Source of the DNA: Clostridia bacterium
GTDB lineage: Bacteria > Bacillota > Clostridia > Oscillospirales > CAG-272
DNA length: 15,134 bases
NCBI GenBank assembly: GCA_017631215.1
Contig: JAGBTR010000114.1
Coordinates: 1-15,134 of the forward strand
Direction: 5' to 3'
The notes beneath the pieces are model-generated. The model was not told the origin of the DNA, did no database searches, and worked only from the letters and a program-made list of their open reading frames with translations. Position numbers and translations under genes: made by a program. Positions 5,464 through 13,245 of this stretch are shown one piece after another (position 1 is the stretch's first letter; every line of letters starts with the position of its first letter).

Positions 5464-8400
5464 ATGAAACAAACGAGAAAGGCGTTTTGGACCAGTGCGG
5501 TAGCGCTGTTGCTTTGCTTCTCTATGCTTCTTGGCAGTACGTTTGCCTGGTTTACCGATTCTGCCAACAGCAATGGCAACATCGTGCAGAGCGGTAATCT
5601 GGACGTTGAGATGTACTGGTCGGAGGAGCTGCTTGCCGTCGATGAAAGCGGATGGCAAAACGCAGAGAGCGGTCCGATCTTTACTTACGATAATTGGGAG
5701 CCGGGATATACCGATGTGAAGTATATCAAGGTCAAAAATAACGGCAATCTTTCGTTCAAGTGGCGCCTTGTCATCGAGGCTATGGGCGCGGTCAATGAGC
5801 TGGCCGACGTGATCGAGGTCTATTACGTCAATCCCGTCACGGCAGAGATCACCTCGCTGACCGACCGCACGAGCGTCGGTGTGCTGTCCTCCGTCATTGA
5901 GGATCACACCTACACCGAGGGCGTACTGTACCCTGCGGGCGAGACGGCAACCGACCACCCCGTGGGCGAGACCGTGCTTGCCGTTGCCCTCCATATGCAG
6001 GAGAAGGCTAACAATGACTATATGGGCAAATCGATCGGCGACGGCTTTACCGTTCGTCTGGTCGCAACTCAGTTCTCGCACGAGGAGGATTCCTTTGGCA
6101 AGGACTACGATAAGGACGCACTGTGGCCGAATAACGTAAGCGTGGGTACCAATTCTGCCAGCGCAAGCGTTCAGACAACGGCCGAGAACAAGGTGGAGAC
6201 GGCAGTTGCTCTGCAGAGCAACGACGGCACCATCTCGGCAAACGTTCCCGCCGGCGTTTCCGTTGAGCAGGGCACGGATAAGCTGACGCTTCGCGTCGAC
6301 GAGGTCAGCGAGAGCGAGGCTAATATTTCGCTGTCGCGCACCGAGGCAACGCTGTCCGTTGACGTTCATATCGACGGCGTGGCAGAGGATAACGACGTCG
6401 TTATGATGATCGGCATCAAGGAGCTGTTGCCCGTGGGTCTGAATATGGGTAACTACCGCTTCTACCACGTGGAGGACGGCGCAACCGTCGCGATGACGCT
6501 GCTGACCGATGGCGCGACCCCTGCACATAACTACTACGAGTATGACCCCGGCACGGGTGACGTCGTGCTCTACCTCAAGTCCTTCTCCGAGGTTGCGCTG
6601 GTCGCCGATACCGTCAATCCTTGGAACGGTGACTATGCAGAAGGGTTCGCAGGCGGTGTTGGCACGGAGGAGGCCCCCTACCTGATCGCCAATGCCGACC
6701 AGCTCGCTTACTTTGGCGATGTGATCTCCAATAACAATGGCGACTACGGTTCGGCACACTACAAGCTGCTTGCCGACATCAACCTTGGTGGTGGGACGCA
6801 TAACTTCTACCCCATCGGCTACCATAAGGCAGGCGGCGCGGTTGCACTGGCTGATTTCGATAGCGCGCCCGTCTTTGAGTTCGTCGAAGCGGCGGCAGAC
6901 GATAACGACTACGCCATCACCCCTGCCAGCACGCTCGCAGATGAGGCGACCGAGTGGTACACCTTTGGCGGCGCGTTCAGCGGTACGTTTGACGGCGACG
7001 GTCATACCGTCCGCAACATCTACCAGAACACCTGGCAGCTCAAGGGCAACTATAGCGGCAACTATTGGAACGCTGCGATGGGTCTGTTCGGTTACGTCAA
7101 CGGCGGTACGGTCAAGAACCTGACCGTGGATAACTTCTCCTCGGACGGTGAGTTCACCCCCACGGGCGTGATCGCCGCTTATGCGACGAACTCTACGTTT
7201 GAGAATATCGCCATCACCAACTGTAACCCCCGCGTCTATAACACGGGCAACGGCGGTATCGTCGGTATCGGCGGTAACTCGGACGATCCCGATACCTATA
7301 AGCTCACCTTTACCAATATTACGATCGACAATACCAATACGATCAGCGCCCTTTGGGGCTCGTGGGACGTTGCCTGCGGCGGTCTTGTCGGTATGTTCCG
7401 CGGTGCGGGTCACGTGAATATGACCAACTGCCATGTGGCGGCGCAGATCGACGTTTATAACGACGTCTGCGGCAACTACCAGTATTACTGGTATCGCTAC
7501 GCAGGAATGATGATCGGTACCAACAAGAATATGAAGACGGATGCCAACGGCTATACCGTCCCCGAGACCGATAAGTTCCACGCAGAGAACTGCACCGTCC
7601 ACTTCGGTGAGTGGAACGACTATTACTACTGCGAGCTGGTCGTCAACTCGCTGGCGTCCTACACGCACGACCACCAGTTCAGCCGACTGATGCAGGTCGA
7701 TAGCGTCGACGCGCAGAATATGACATACACTCTTGATGGTATTAAGTATCCCATCTCCTCGGCGGGCAGATATAACTACGTTGTGGTCAACGGCGAATCT
7801 GCGACCGAGAACGCCACGTGCTATCACTTTGTTGACGGCGCGGTTTGGAACCACGAGGACGCAGGCGAGGAGACCGTTGGCGGCGAGACCGTCCTCAAGG
7901 AGGATAAGCAGCACGTCTACCTCCCCTTCAACCAGCTCTTCACGGGCTACGGCTGGGGTGTCAAGCATATCCCCGTCTACAACGGCGAGAATTATGCGTT
8001 TGGGGGCATCACCATTCTCGATAGAGAGGTCGCGGATTCGGTGGTGAAGTTTGAATCGAAGTTCAAGGGAGACTATCTCTACCGTGTCGGTAACAAGAAT
8101 ACCGTTTCTCTCGGCTCGCTCTTTGCTGCCAAGGCAGATCAGACGATCAACAATTCCGGCGTTTGGGTAACGATTGAAAAGGTTGATGAAAACTCCAATG
8201 TCGGCGGAACATTTACTGCAAACGCCTCCGATTGGACAAAGGGAACGATCCAGTTCAGCGGTACCGGTGTTGTTAAGGTAACCATTCAGGACTATAATTT
8301 CTGTACTCCTACAACACTTGCCGTCGAGGTTATTGATGCTGTCAATGCAACGAGCGCTACCAGTGCGAAGAGCAACAACGTTGTCCTGCTGAACGATGTT

Positions 8401-10818
8401 GGCATGAGTACCATTGAGGTCTCGGGCGGCTACACGCTCTACGGCAACGGCTTCAAGATGACGGCGACAACTGACCCTATGTACGATACCATGAGAGCCG
8501 GATTTGTAACTTTGGATAACGGCATTCTTGATAACGTTCAAATCATTTGTCCTAACTTCTCCTACGCTATTATTTACAACAGCCAAATTAAAGATGTTGC
8601 AAACACCGCTACGCCTTCCGATAGTTCTAACGATGCACGTGGTAACGTAAGAAGTGCCGTAATGGTAACCGGTAATAGCAAAATCGTGAATTCCTATGTT
8701 CACGGCGGTCGTGCGGCAATCTTCCTGCGCTCCGGCAACCTCCTTGTGGATGGTTCCACCATCAGCGGCGGCGCGGCGGCTAACATCCACGCGCTTTCCG
8801 CGCAGAGCTTGACGCTTCGCAATGCTACTTTGATTCAAAAGCCTTTTGAGGATAACGTACATAAAACAGGGAACACTTTGATGGGCTTTAGTGTTCTTCT
8901 CGAGTGCGGTGAGGATGGTTACTCCACCCCGGTAATTCTTGAAGGAACGTTGATTCAGGATGCTTGGATCAATGAAAGCTATGTGAAATACACGCCGAGT
9001 GCGGCTTCGAGCATTGTTGAAAATGCGCTTGGTAAGACTGCATATCTCCACGACCTTGACGGCGATGGTAAAAATGAATCCTTGAACCTTGGATTTACCT
9101 ATATTCCTCAGGACACCAATGGAAAGGCACTTACTGACAATTTGACGGACAACAGAACTGACAAAGCCGCTGTTCCGTATGAGTCTGTTGACGTTGGAAC
9201 TGCGTTTGCAAGTGCAAAGGTATATTCCTACAAGAATACCAACGGTACGTCGAATGATTTCACCACGGGAGGTGAGTATGAATCCAGCACGCAGGGCTCG
9301 ACCGCTCCTACGGTTTCGTTTACCGACACCAACGCCGATCGCGTGTTTGAAACTAAGTTCGATGCAAACGACGGTCGTTGGGAATCTACGCTTGCGGTAA
9401 ATCTCGATAACGGTAATTATACGTTTAGCTGGGATAAGTTGTTGATGCAAAAGCATGGCGACAACCTTACTTATAGCATTAAGACTGTCGATGGGGAAGG
9501 CGTTGATTATTCTAATGCAATTGCTCTTACTGCTACCGGCATGACCGAGTATGTGCTGACTGTCGCTGATGGTGAAGCAACTCACACCGTTCACTTTATT
9601 ATTACCGCTTCCAAGACCAGTATTCCCGAGCCAGAGACTGCTGACACCACGGGCGGAACTCCCTTGCTTGTCGTAAAGAGTAAGAACAGCGATTGGAGCT
9701 GCGCAATTCCTGCACTGGAAGGCATCAAGATCAAGTATTATACTGCCGACGGCGAGGTGATTCTTGACCTTGCAACCCTTACGCCTACTTCTACTGGTAA
9801 GCAGAACGGCACGAACAATTACTGGGAGACCACCAAGGATGGATATAAGCTGAAGGTAACTTGTGGTGTCATTCATGATACCAAGAGTGTATACGGCATG
9901 CCCGTTGTGGTCAATAATAGTGGAAACAAGATGTATTTTACCATCTCCAGCACGAACGGCTACGTTTCGACGAGTACCTCCGGCAGAACGGTCACGCTCA
10001 CCTATGAGTTTACCGATCCGAACGGTAAGTCGCTGACCTTCTCCAAGACATGGCAATTCAACTATGCGGACTACAAGAGCGGTAAGCAGTATTCCTATAG
10101 CGACTTTGTCAATGGCACGCTGAAGGAGGCTTCGAGCTCCTGCGTCATCCCCGACACGCTGGTGACGCTGGCAGACGGCACGCAGAAGCGCATCGATCAG
10201 GTGAGTTATGCGGATCAGCTGCTGGTTTGGAATTTCTACACGGGCGAGTATGATATAGCACCTGCGTCGATCGTCATGAATCACGGCGCAAACACCGTAA
10301 CCGTAACCACGTTGACCTTCTCGGATGGAACAACTGTCAACACGATCAATGGACACGGCTTCTTTGACGTGGCGGCCAATGCCTTTGTTCTGATCGATGA
10401 ATTCAATGCGTCTGATTATATTGGTCACAGCTTTGTCAAGCAGGACGAAAACGGATATAACACCGTTGAGCTTGTTTCTTACAGTGTGGAAGAGCAATAT
10501 ACGGAGGTCTGGTCACTCCTTACCGCTGAGCATTATAATTGCGTGCTGGAAGGTATGTGGACTGTAACCGCGGCAGAGGTTGATAATAGCCCCGCGTGGC
10601 TGATGCCTTACGCGATTGGCGAGGATATGAAGTACGATGAAGCCAAGATGAAGGCAGATATCGAAACGTATGGTCTCTATATCTACGAGGATTTTGCCGA
10701 TTACTGCACATATGAGCAGTTCGTCGCCTTCAGATTTGAAAACTTCAAGGTTTCCGTTGCTAAGGGATATATCACGTGGGCGGACATTGAATATTTGCTC
10801 TCGATCCATATTAAGTAA
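5464..10818 (+). CDS. Giant SipW-dependent secreted protein with GLUG, beta-helix, Ig-like regions and C-terminal Hint domain
   Basis: A 1784-aa protein, start ATG 5464 with AAGGAG (5450-5455). Regions: SipW-dependent signal ending GSTFAWFTDS (24-33); TasA-like domain starting NIVQSGNLDVEMYW (to about 220); beta-rich region to about 385; GLUG-type region (about 387-660; GTEEAPYLIANADQLAYFG, FSGTFDGDGHTVRNIY, MGLFGYVNGGTVKNLTV, GGLVGMFRGAGHVNMTNC); an Ig-like segment (about 860-958); a right-handed beta-helix-like region (about 960-1230); another Ig-like segment (1280-1395); a beta domain; then a Hint domain from Cys1560 (CVIPDTLVTLADGTQKRI), with block-B His1631 (INGHGFFDV) and block-F-like VWSLLTAEHYNCVLEG (His1690). 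No C-terminal His-Asn pair is present, so N-terminal cleavage or acyl transfer rather than protein splicing is expected. A 75-residue acidic, aromatic-rich tail closes the protein. Likely a surface adhesin or fibre tip. Confidence 0.85.
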   Translation: MKQTRKAFWTSAVALLLCFSMLLGSTFAWFTDSANSNGNIVQSGNLDVEMYWSEELLAVDESGWQNAESGPIFTYDNWEPGYTDVKYIKVKNNGNLSFKWRLVIEAMGAVNELADVIEVYYVNPVTAEITSLTDRTSVGVLSSVIEDHTYTEGVLYPAGETATDHPVGETVLAVALHMQEKANNDYMGKSIGDGFTVRLVATQFSHEEDSFGKDYDKDALWPNNVSVGTNSASASVQTTAENKVETAVALQSNDGTISANVPAGVSVEQGTDKLTLRVDEVSESEANISLSRTEATLSVDVHIDGVAEDNDVVMMIGIKELLPVGLNMGNYRFYHVEDGATVAMTLLTDGATPAHNYYEYDPGTGDVVLYLKSFSEVALVADTVNPWNGDYAEGFAGGVGTEEAPYLIANADQLAYFGDVISNNNGDYGSAHYKLLADINLGGGTHNFYPIGYHKAGGAVALADFDSAPVFEFVEAAADDNDYAITPASTLADEATEWYTFGGAFSGTFDGDGHTVRNIYQNTWQLKGNYSGNYWNAAMGLFGYVNGGTVKNLTVDNFSSDGEFTPTGVIAAYATNSTFENIAITNCNPRVYNTGNGGIVGIGGNSDDPDTYKLTFTNITIDNTNTISALWGSWDVACGGLVGMFRGAGHVNMTNCHVAAQIDVYNDVCGNYQYYWYRYAGMMIGTNKNMKTDANGYTVPETDKFHAENCTVHFGEWNDYYYCELVVNSLASYTHDHQFSRLMQVDSVDAQNMTYTLDGIKYPISSAGRYNYVVVNGESATENATCYHFVDGAVWNHEDAGEETVGGETVLKEDKQHVYLPFNQLFTGYGWGVKHIPVYNGENYAFGGITILDREVADSVVKFESKFKGDYLYRVGNKNTVSLGSLFAAKADQTINNSGVWVTIEKVDENSNVGGTFTANASDWTKGTIQFSGTGVVKVTIQDYNFCTPTTLAVEVIDAVNATSATSAKSNNVVLLNDVGMSTIEVSGGYTLYGNGFKMTATTDPMYDTMRAGFVTLDNGILDNVQIICPNFSYAIIYNSQIKDVANTATPSDSSNDARGNVRSAVMVTGNSKIVNSYVHGGRAAIFLRSGNLLVDGSTISGGAAANIHALSAQSLTLRNATLIQKPFEDNVHKTGNTLMGFSVLLECGEDGYSTPVILEGTLIQDAWINESYVKYTPSAASSIVENALGKTAYLHDLDGDGKNESLNLGFTYIPQDTNGKALTDNLTDNRTDKAAVPYESVDVGTAFASAKVYSYKNTNGTSNDFTTGGEYESSTQGSTAPTVSFTDTNADRVFETKFDANDGRWESTLAVNLDNGNYTFSWDKLLMQKHGDNLTYSIKTVDGEGVDYSNAIALTATGMTEYVLTVADGEATHTVHFIITASKTSIPEPETADTTGGTPLLVVKSKNSDWSCAIPALEGIKIKYYTADGEVILDLATLTPTSTGKQNGTNNYWETTKDGYKLKVTCGVIHDTKSVYGMPVVVNNSGNKMYFTISSTNGYVSTSTSGRTVTLTYEFTDPNGKSLTFSKTWQFNYADYKSGKQYSYSDFVNGTLKEASSSCVIPDTLVTLADGTQKRIDQVSYADQLLVWNFYTGEYDIAPASIVMNHGANTVTVTTLTFSDGTTVNTINGHGFFDVAANAFVLIDEFNASDYIGHSFVKQDENGYNTVELVSYSVEEQYTEVWSLLTAEHYNCVLEGMWTVTAAEVDNSPAWLMPYAIGEDMKYDEAKMKADIETYGLYIYEDFADYCTYEQFVAFRFENFKVSVAKGYITWADIEYLLSIHIK
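10141..10590 (+). other. Hint (Hedgehog/intein-like) autoprocessing domain within the giant protein
   Basis: Residues 1560 to about 1708. Block A begins with the nucleophile Cys1560, preceded by Ser-Ser-Ser. Block B contains TFSDGTTVNTINGHGFF with the catalytic-type His1631. A conserved-looking stretch NASDYIGHSFVKQDENG follows. Block F is EVWSLLTAEHYNCVLEGMW. The usual C-terminal Asn and +1 nucleophile of inteins are missing, as in Hedgehog-type and B-type bacterial intein-like domains. Confidence 0.8.
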
Positions 10819-10832
10819 TTCCCCCAAAAAAC

Positions 10833-10903
10833 TGCCACCCAAGCCCTTCGTAGCTTGGGTGGCAATCGAAGGGCATCGAGTATTTCGATGTCTTTCGATT
10901 GCC
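10833..10903 (+). other. Tandem overlapping RNA hairpins downstream of the giant gene
   Basis: Hairpin 1: TGCCACCCAAGC (10833-10844) with GCTTGGGTGGCA (10853-10864), 12 bp perfect, eight-base loop. Hairpin 2: 10861-10879 with 10885-10903, 19 bp with two G.U pairs, loop GTATT. The two share GGCA (10861-10864), so they compete at their junction. No T run follows. The arrangement matches the gap at 5354-5419 in design though not in sequence. Confidence 0.7.
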
Positions 10904-10943
10904 GAATTTATCGCTTCGATATGATGTGAAAGGAGAAAACGCT

Positions 10944-11489
10944 TTGGACAATCACACCCACCAACAGTCGATGACGGACAAGGCGTTTTCTCGCTTGATT
11001 GCTGTTCCGATCATTGGTATGATTATTTGCATTGTCTCGCTGTGCTCCGTCACTTGGGCGTGGTTCAGCGGCGGTGCGGTGAGCAACAGCAACACGCTGG
11101 AGTCCGGCTACTTCGATTTGGACCTTTCCATTGTGCGGGAAGGTGCCGAGCCGAGCACGGTCACGCCCGTCAAGGACGACGCCAGTGGCTACTGGCAATG
11201 CACGCTGGGTGAGGCGGGTGACTATACGATCACGCTGTCAACGGCCAATGCGTCGACTGCGTCCAAGGGCTATTGCGTAATCACTGTCGTCGGTTCGCAA
11301 TATGTCACCCCGCCACTGTATAAGACAAGTGATGCTATGCAGCCGACAGACGCATTTACCCTCACGATCACCACAGATACAGCCGACACCAGGGTCTTCT
11401 TTGAGCCGCGATGGGGTATTTCCTCTGCGGAGACCATTCCGAGCGGTTATCGCATTACGATTGAGACGATTCAGCTTATGCCGGAATAA
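10944..11489 (+). CDS. Small SipW-type exported or membrane-anchored beta protein
   Basis: A 181-aa protein starting at TTG 10944, chosen because AGGAG (10931-10935) is eight bases upstream and the more distal ATG at 10899 lies within the hairpin 2 arm. A short hydrophilic head (MDNHTHQQSMTDKAF) precedes a hydrophobic segment (18-37) ending in VTWAWFSGGAVSNSNT, the SipW-type junction, followed by LESGYFDLDLSIV, equivalent to the first TasA-like strand. The rest is a single Thr-rich beta domain (EAGDYTITLSTANAS, SGYRITIETIQLMPE). The hydrophobic core is longer than in the two upstream proteins. It may be a minor pilin-like subunit, anchor or assembly factor comparable in position to TapA. The last exported product of the operon. 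Confidence 0.75.
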   Translation: MDNHTHQQSMTDKAFSRLIAVPIIGMIICIVSLCSVTWAWFSGGAVSNSNTLESGYFDLDLSIVREGAEPSTVTPVKDDASGYWQCTLGEAGDYTITLSTANASTASKGYCVITVVGSQYVTPPLYKTSDAMQPTDAFTLTITTDTADTRVFFEPRWGISSAETIPSGYRITIETIQLMPE

Positions 11490-11534
11490 GACAGCTATGG
11501 CGTACTTGAAATTTTCTCGAAAGGCGGTAGGCTT

Positions 11535-12038
11535 GTGAACGAATCAAAAAAAAACGTCGGCAGAGCGTCGCCGACAAGAGGTGACCTGAGCGGTCGCCGC
11601 TTTGGTAAGCTGGAGGTCATCTGTCGATCGGACAAGCGTGGCTCACGGGGCGCGAGAACGGTGCCGCTGTGGGAATGTCGCTGTGATTGCGGTAACACGG
11701 TCTACAAGGCGACGGATACGCTGAATCGTTCACCCAACAGTATGTGCAGTGCGTGCGCCGCTGATTATGCGAGCTCGCAGATGCGCGCGGCTGCCGGTTA
11801 CGTCGACGGCACTCAAATCAGCCGCATCAAAAGCGAGCATCTCATCGCGAGCAACACAAGCGGTGCGCGCGGCGTTTATAAGGATCGCGTCACGGGCAAG
11901 TGGCGGGCGCGTCTGAAATTCAAGGGCAAGCTGATGGATTTCGGCACCTATACCGATTTCGAGGATGCCGTGCGTGCCCGAAAGGAAGCCGAGCAGACCT
12001 ATTACGGTGAATTCTTGGACTCGTTGCCGAGCGAGTGA
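11535..12038 (+). CDS. Zinc-ribbon plus AP2/ERF-type DNA-binding protein
   Basis: A 167-aa basic protein with GTG start at 11535 and an AAGGCGG-like ribosome site about ten bases upstream, 45 bases after the preceding gene, so likely co-transcribed. The N-terminal part has the pattern DLSGRRFGKLEVICRS, then WECRCDCGNTVY (Cys48, 50, 52) and MCSACAAD (Cys71, 74), a zinc-ribbon-like motif. The C-terminal part (about 105-160; SGARGVYKDRVTGKWRARLK, GKLMDFGTYTDFEDAVRARK) is an AP2 domain: a three-stranded sheet and helix that bind DNA. Zinc-ribbon/AP2 proteins occur in phages and mobile elements of Bacillota, often beside HNH homing nucleases, but no HNH motif is present here. A role as operon regulator, or as accessory or directionality factor for the recombinase, is inference. 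Confidence 0.82.
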   Translation: MNESKKNVGRASPTRGDLSGRRFGKLEVICRSDKRGSRGARTVPLWECRCDCGNTVYKATDTLNRSPNSMCSACAADYASSQMRAAAGYVDGTQISRIKSEHLIASNTSGARGVYKDRVTGKWRARLKFKGKLMDFGTYTDFEDAVRARKEAEQTYYGEFLDSLPSE

Positions 12039-12085
12039 TCGCATGGCTTTGTATCCACGTTATTGAATAAGAATTTGCTTTAACT

Positions 12086-12126
12086 CAAGAACTCCATAGC
12101 GTCATTTTGACGCTATGGAGTTCTTG
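12086..12126 (+). terminator. Strong hairpin at the end of the operon
   Basis: A perfect 19-bp stem (12086-12104 with 12108-12126) with a three-T loop, beginning 47 bases after the AP2 gene stop. The following sequence CTGTTATTAC has only scattered T, so it is an atypical terminator; it probably ends or protects the operon transcript. Confidence 0.6.
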
Positions 12127-12146
12127 CTGTTATTACCCCCTTGCCT

Positions 12147-12162
12147 TTTTGGAGCAAACAAA
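12147..12162 (+). repeat. Right copy of 16-bp direct repeat
   Basis: TTTTGGAGCAAACAAA, identical to 1170-1185, 21 bases after the operon-end hairpin. See the left copy. Confidence 0.6.
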
Positions 12163-12258
12163 ACGCATTCTGCCCAAAAAAATCGACAAAAGCCATCGGT
12201 GTTCCGATCAGCGCGTCGACGGCACGAACCGAAGCCCCGATATCGGGAGAGCGTCATC

Positions 12259-12287
12259 TTGACAAACCTTGTCGGATATGGTAAAAT
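12259..12287 (+). promoter_or_regulatory. Strong sigma-A promoter with Spo0A-box-like sites
   Basis: TTGACA (12259-12264), 17-bp spacer ending TGG, TAAAAT (12282-12287): near-perfect with an extended -10. TTGTCGGA (12269-12276) in the spacer matches the 0A box at seven of eight positions, and the complement of 12182-12189 (TTGTCGAT) is another seven-of-eight match upstream. The transcript would cover the decayed fragment and the tandem Spo0A-effector gene, suggesting autoregulation. Confidence 0.7.
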
Positions 12288-12359
12288 GTGAATATAAATC
12301 TAAAAAACAAAAGGGCTTATCCAGCGTTTTATCGGAAACGAAGCACGGCTCGCAGAGCT

Positions 12360-12478
12360 TAAAACAGAAGTGCAAAATACTCATGCAGATAGGCGTTCCC
12401 TTATACATCAAGGGCTACCAATATCTCCTCAACTCCTATTTCGGATTTTCCATTCCGAAAAGCAAAATATACGGTTAA
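12360..12478 (+). pseudogene. Decayed Spo0A effector-domain fragment with internal deletion
   Basis: One open frame encodes MQIGVPLYIKGYQYL, equivalent to the first helix of a Spo0A C-terminal domain, joined directly to LLNSYFGFSI, equivalent to its end. The central part, including the recognition helix, is missing. The 30 bases 12425-12454 are identical to 13138-13167 in the intact gene downstream. It lies after the promoter with no ribosome site, so it is probably untranslated and now part of the leader of the intact gene. Confidence 0.65.
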
Positions 12479-12543
12479 TTGAAAGAATGACAGAGAATAA
12501 AAAGGAAGATTTTTTAACGCAAAGGAGAAACAAAATAAGTAAC

Positions 12544-13245
12544 ATGAACCAAAACACGAACGCAAATGAAATTACCAAAATTCTGGACGAGATGGGAATG
12601 CCTGCCGCGCTCAAGGGGTATGCATATTTACATAGGGCTATTTCACTCGCTGTGGACGACAGCATCGTCATTTTCGACATGGCAAAGCTTTATGACGATG
12701 TGGCGAATGAATTTGCAACGACGGCGGGAGGCGTGGCGGCTGCGATGCGTAAGGCCATCGGAATCGCATGGGACAGAGGCGATGTGGACGTCCTTATCTC
12801 CTATTTCAGCTACACGATCCAAAACAACCGAGGGAAGCCGACCAATACCGAGTTTATTGCGATGATTGCGGAGCGTGTGAGCTTGCAGCAAGAAAATGAT
12901 GCTCTGAAAACACGCCTTGCCAACGTCCTGCATCAGCTTGGCGTACCTGCAGATATCAAGGGCTACGGATACCTCCGTTCCGCGATCCTCCTCACCGTCG
13001 AGGATAGTGATATTATCCAATCGCCGACAAAAGTGCTTTATCCGACTGTTGCAAAGCAATACGGTACCACCGCAAGCCGCGTCGAGGGTGCCATCCGTAA
13101 AGCGATTGAAATCGCGTGGGACAGAGGAGACGTGGACCTCCTCAACTCCTATTTCGGATTTTCCATTCAAAACTGCGGCGGAATACCGTCCAACACCGAG
13201 TTTATCGCTATGATCGCAGACAATCTGCGGTTGCGATTTCGGTGA
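12544..13245 (+). CDS. Tandem Spo0A effector-domain DNA-binding protein without receiver
   Basis: A 233-aa protein made of two Spo0A C-terminal (HTH) domains. Repeat 1, residues 9-112: ITKILDEMGMPAALKGYAYL, AMRKAIGIAWDRGDVDVL, KPTNTEFIAMIAERV. Repeat 2, residues 125-230: VLHQLGVPADIKGYGYLRSA, TTASRVEGAIRKAIEIAWDR, SNTEFIAMIADNLRL. A short helix-like linker (QQENDALKTRLAN) joins them. No phospho-acceptor receiver domain is present, so activity would not depend on a phosphorelay in the usual way; the covalent tandem mimics a Spo0A dimer. Repeat 2 keeps the SRVE recognition-helix start, whereas repeat 1 has GGVA. Start choice is uncertain: AAGGAG (12522-12527) is 16 bases from ATG 12544, and ATG 12487 would add 19 basic residues. 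Likely a transcription regulator acting at 0A boxes. Confidence 0.8.
   Translation: MNQNTNANEITKILDEMGMPAALKGYAYLHRAISLAVDDSIVIFDMAKLYDDVANEFATTAGGVAAAMRKAIGIAWDRGDVDVLISYFSYTIQNNRGKPTNTEFIAMIAERVSLQQENDALKTRLANVLHQLGVPADIKGYGYLRSAILLTVEDSDIIQSPTKVLYPTVAKQYGTTASRVEGAIRKAIEIAWDRGDVDLLNSYFGFSIQNCGGIPSNTEFIAMIADNLRLRFR

Noticed and set aside
5347..10497. A 1716-codon open frame on the minus strand, antisense to the giant gene
   Set aside because: Its codons lie exactly opposite the sense codons, so stops would need TTA, CTA or TCA in the sense frame, which this genome avoids. The translation has no recognisable domain and the sense protein is clearly real.
10861..10903. Hairpin after the giant gene as a Rho-independent terminator
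   Set aside because: No T run follows, and a gene with a good ribosome site starts 40 bases later in the same direction.
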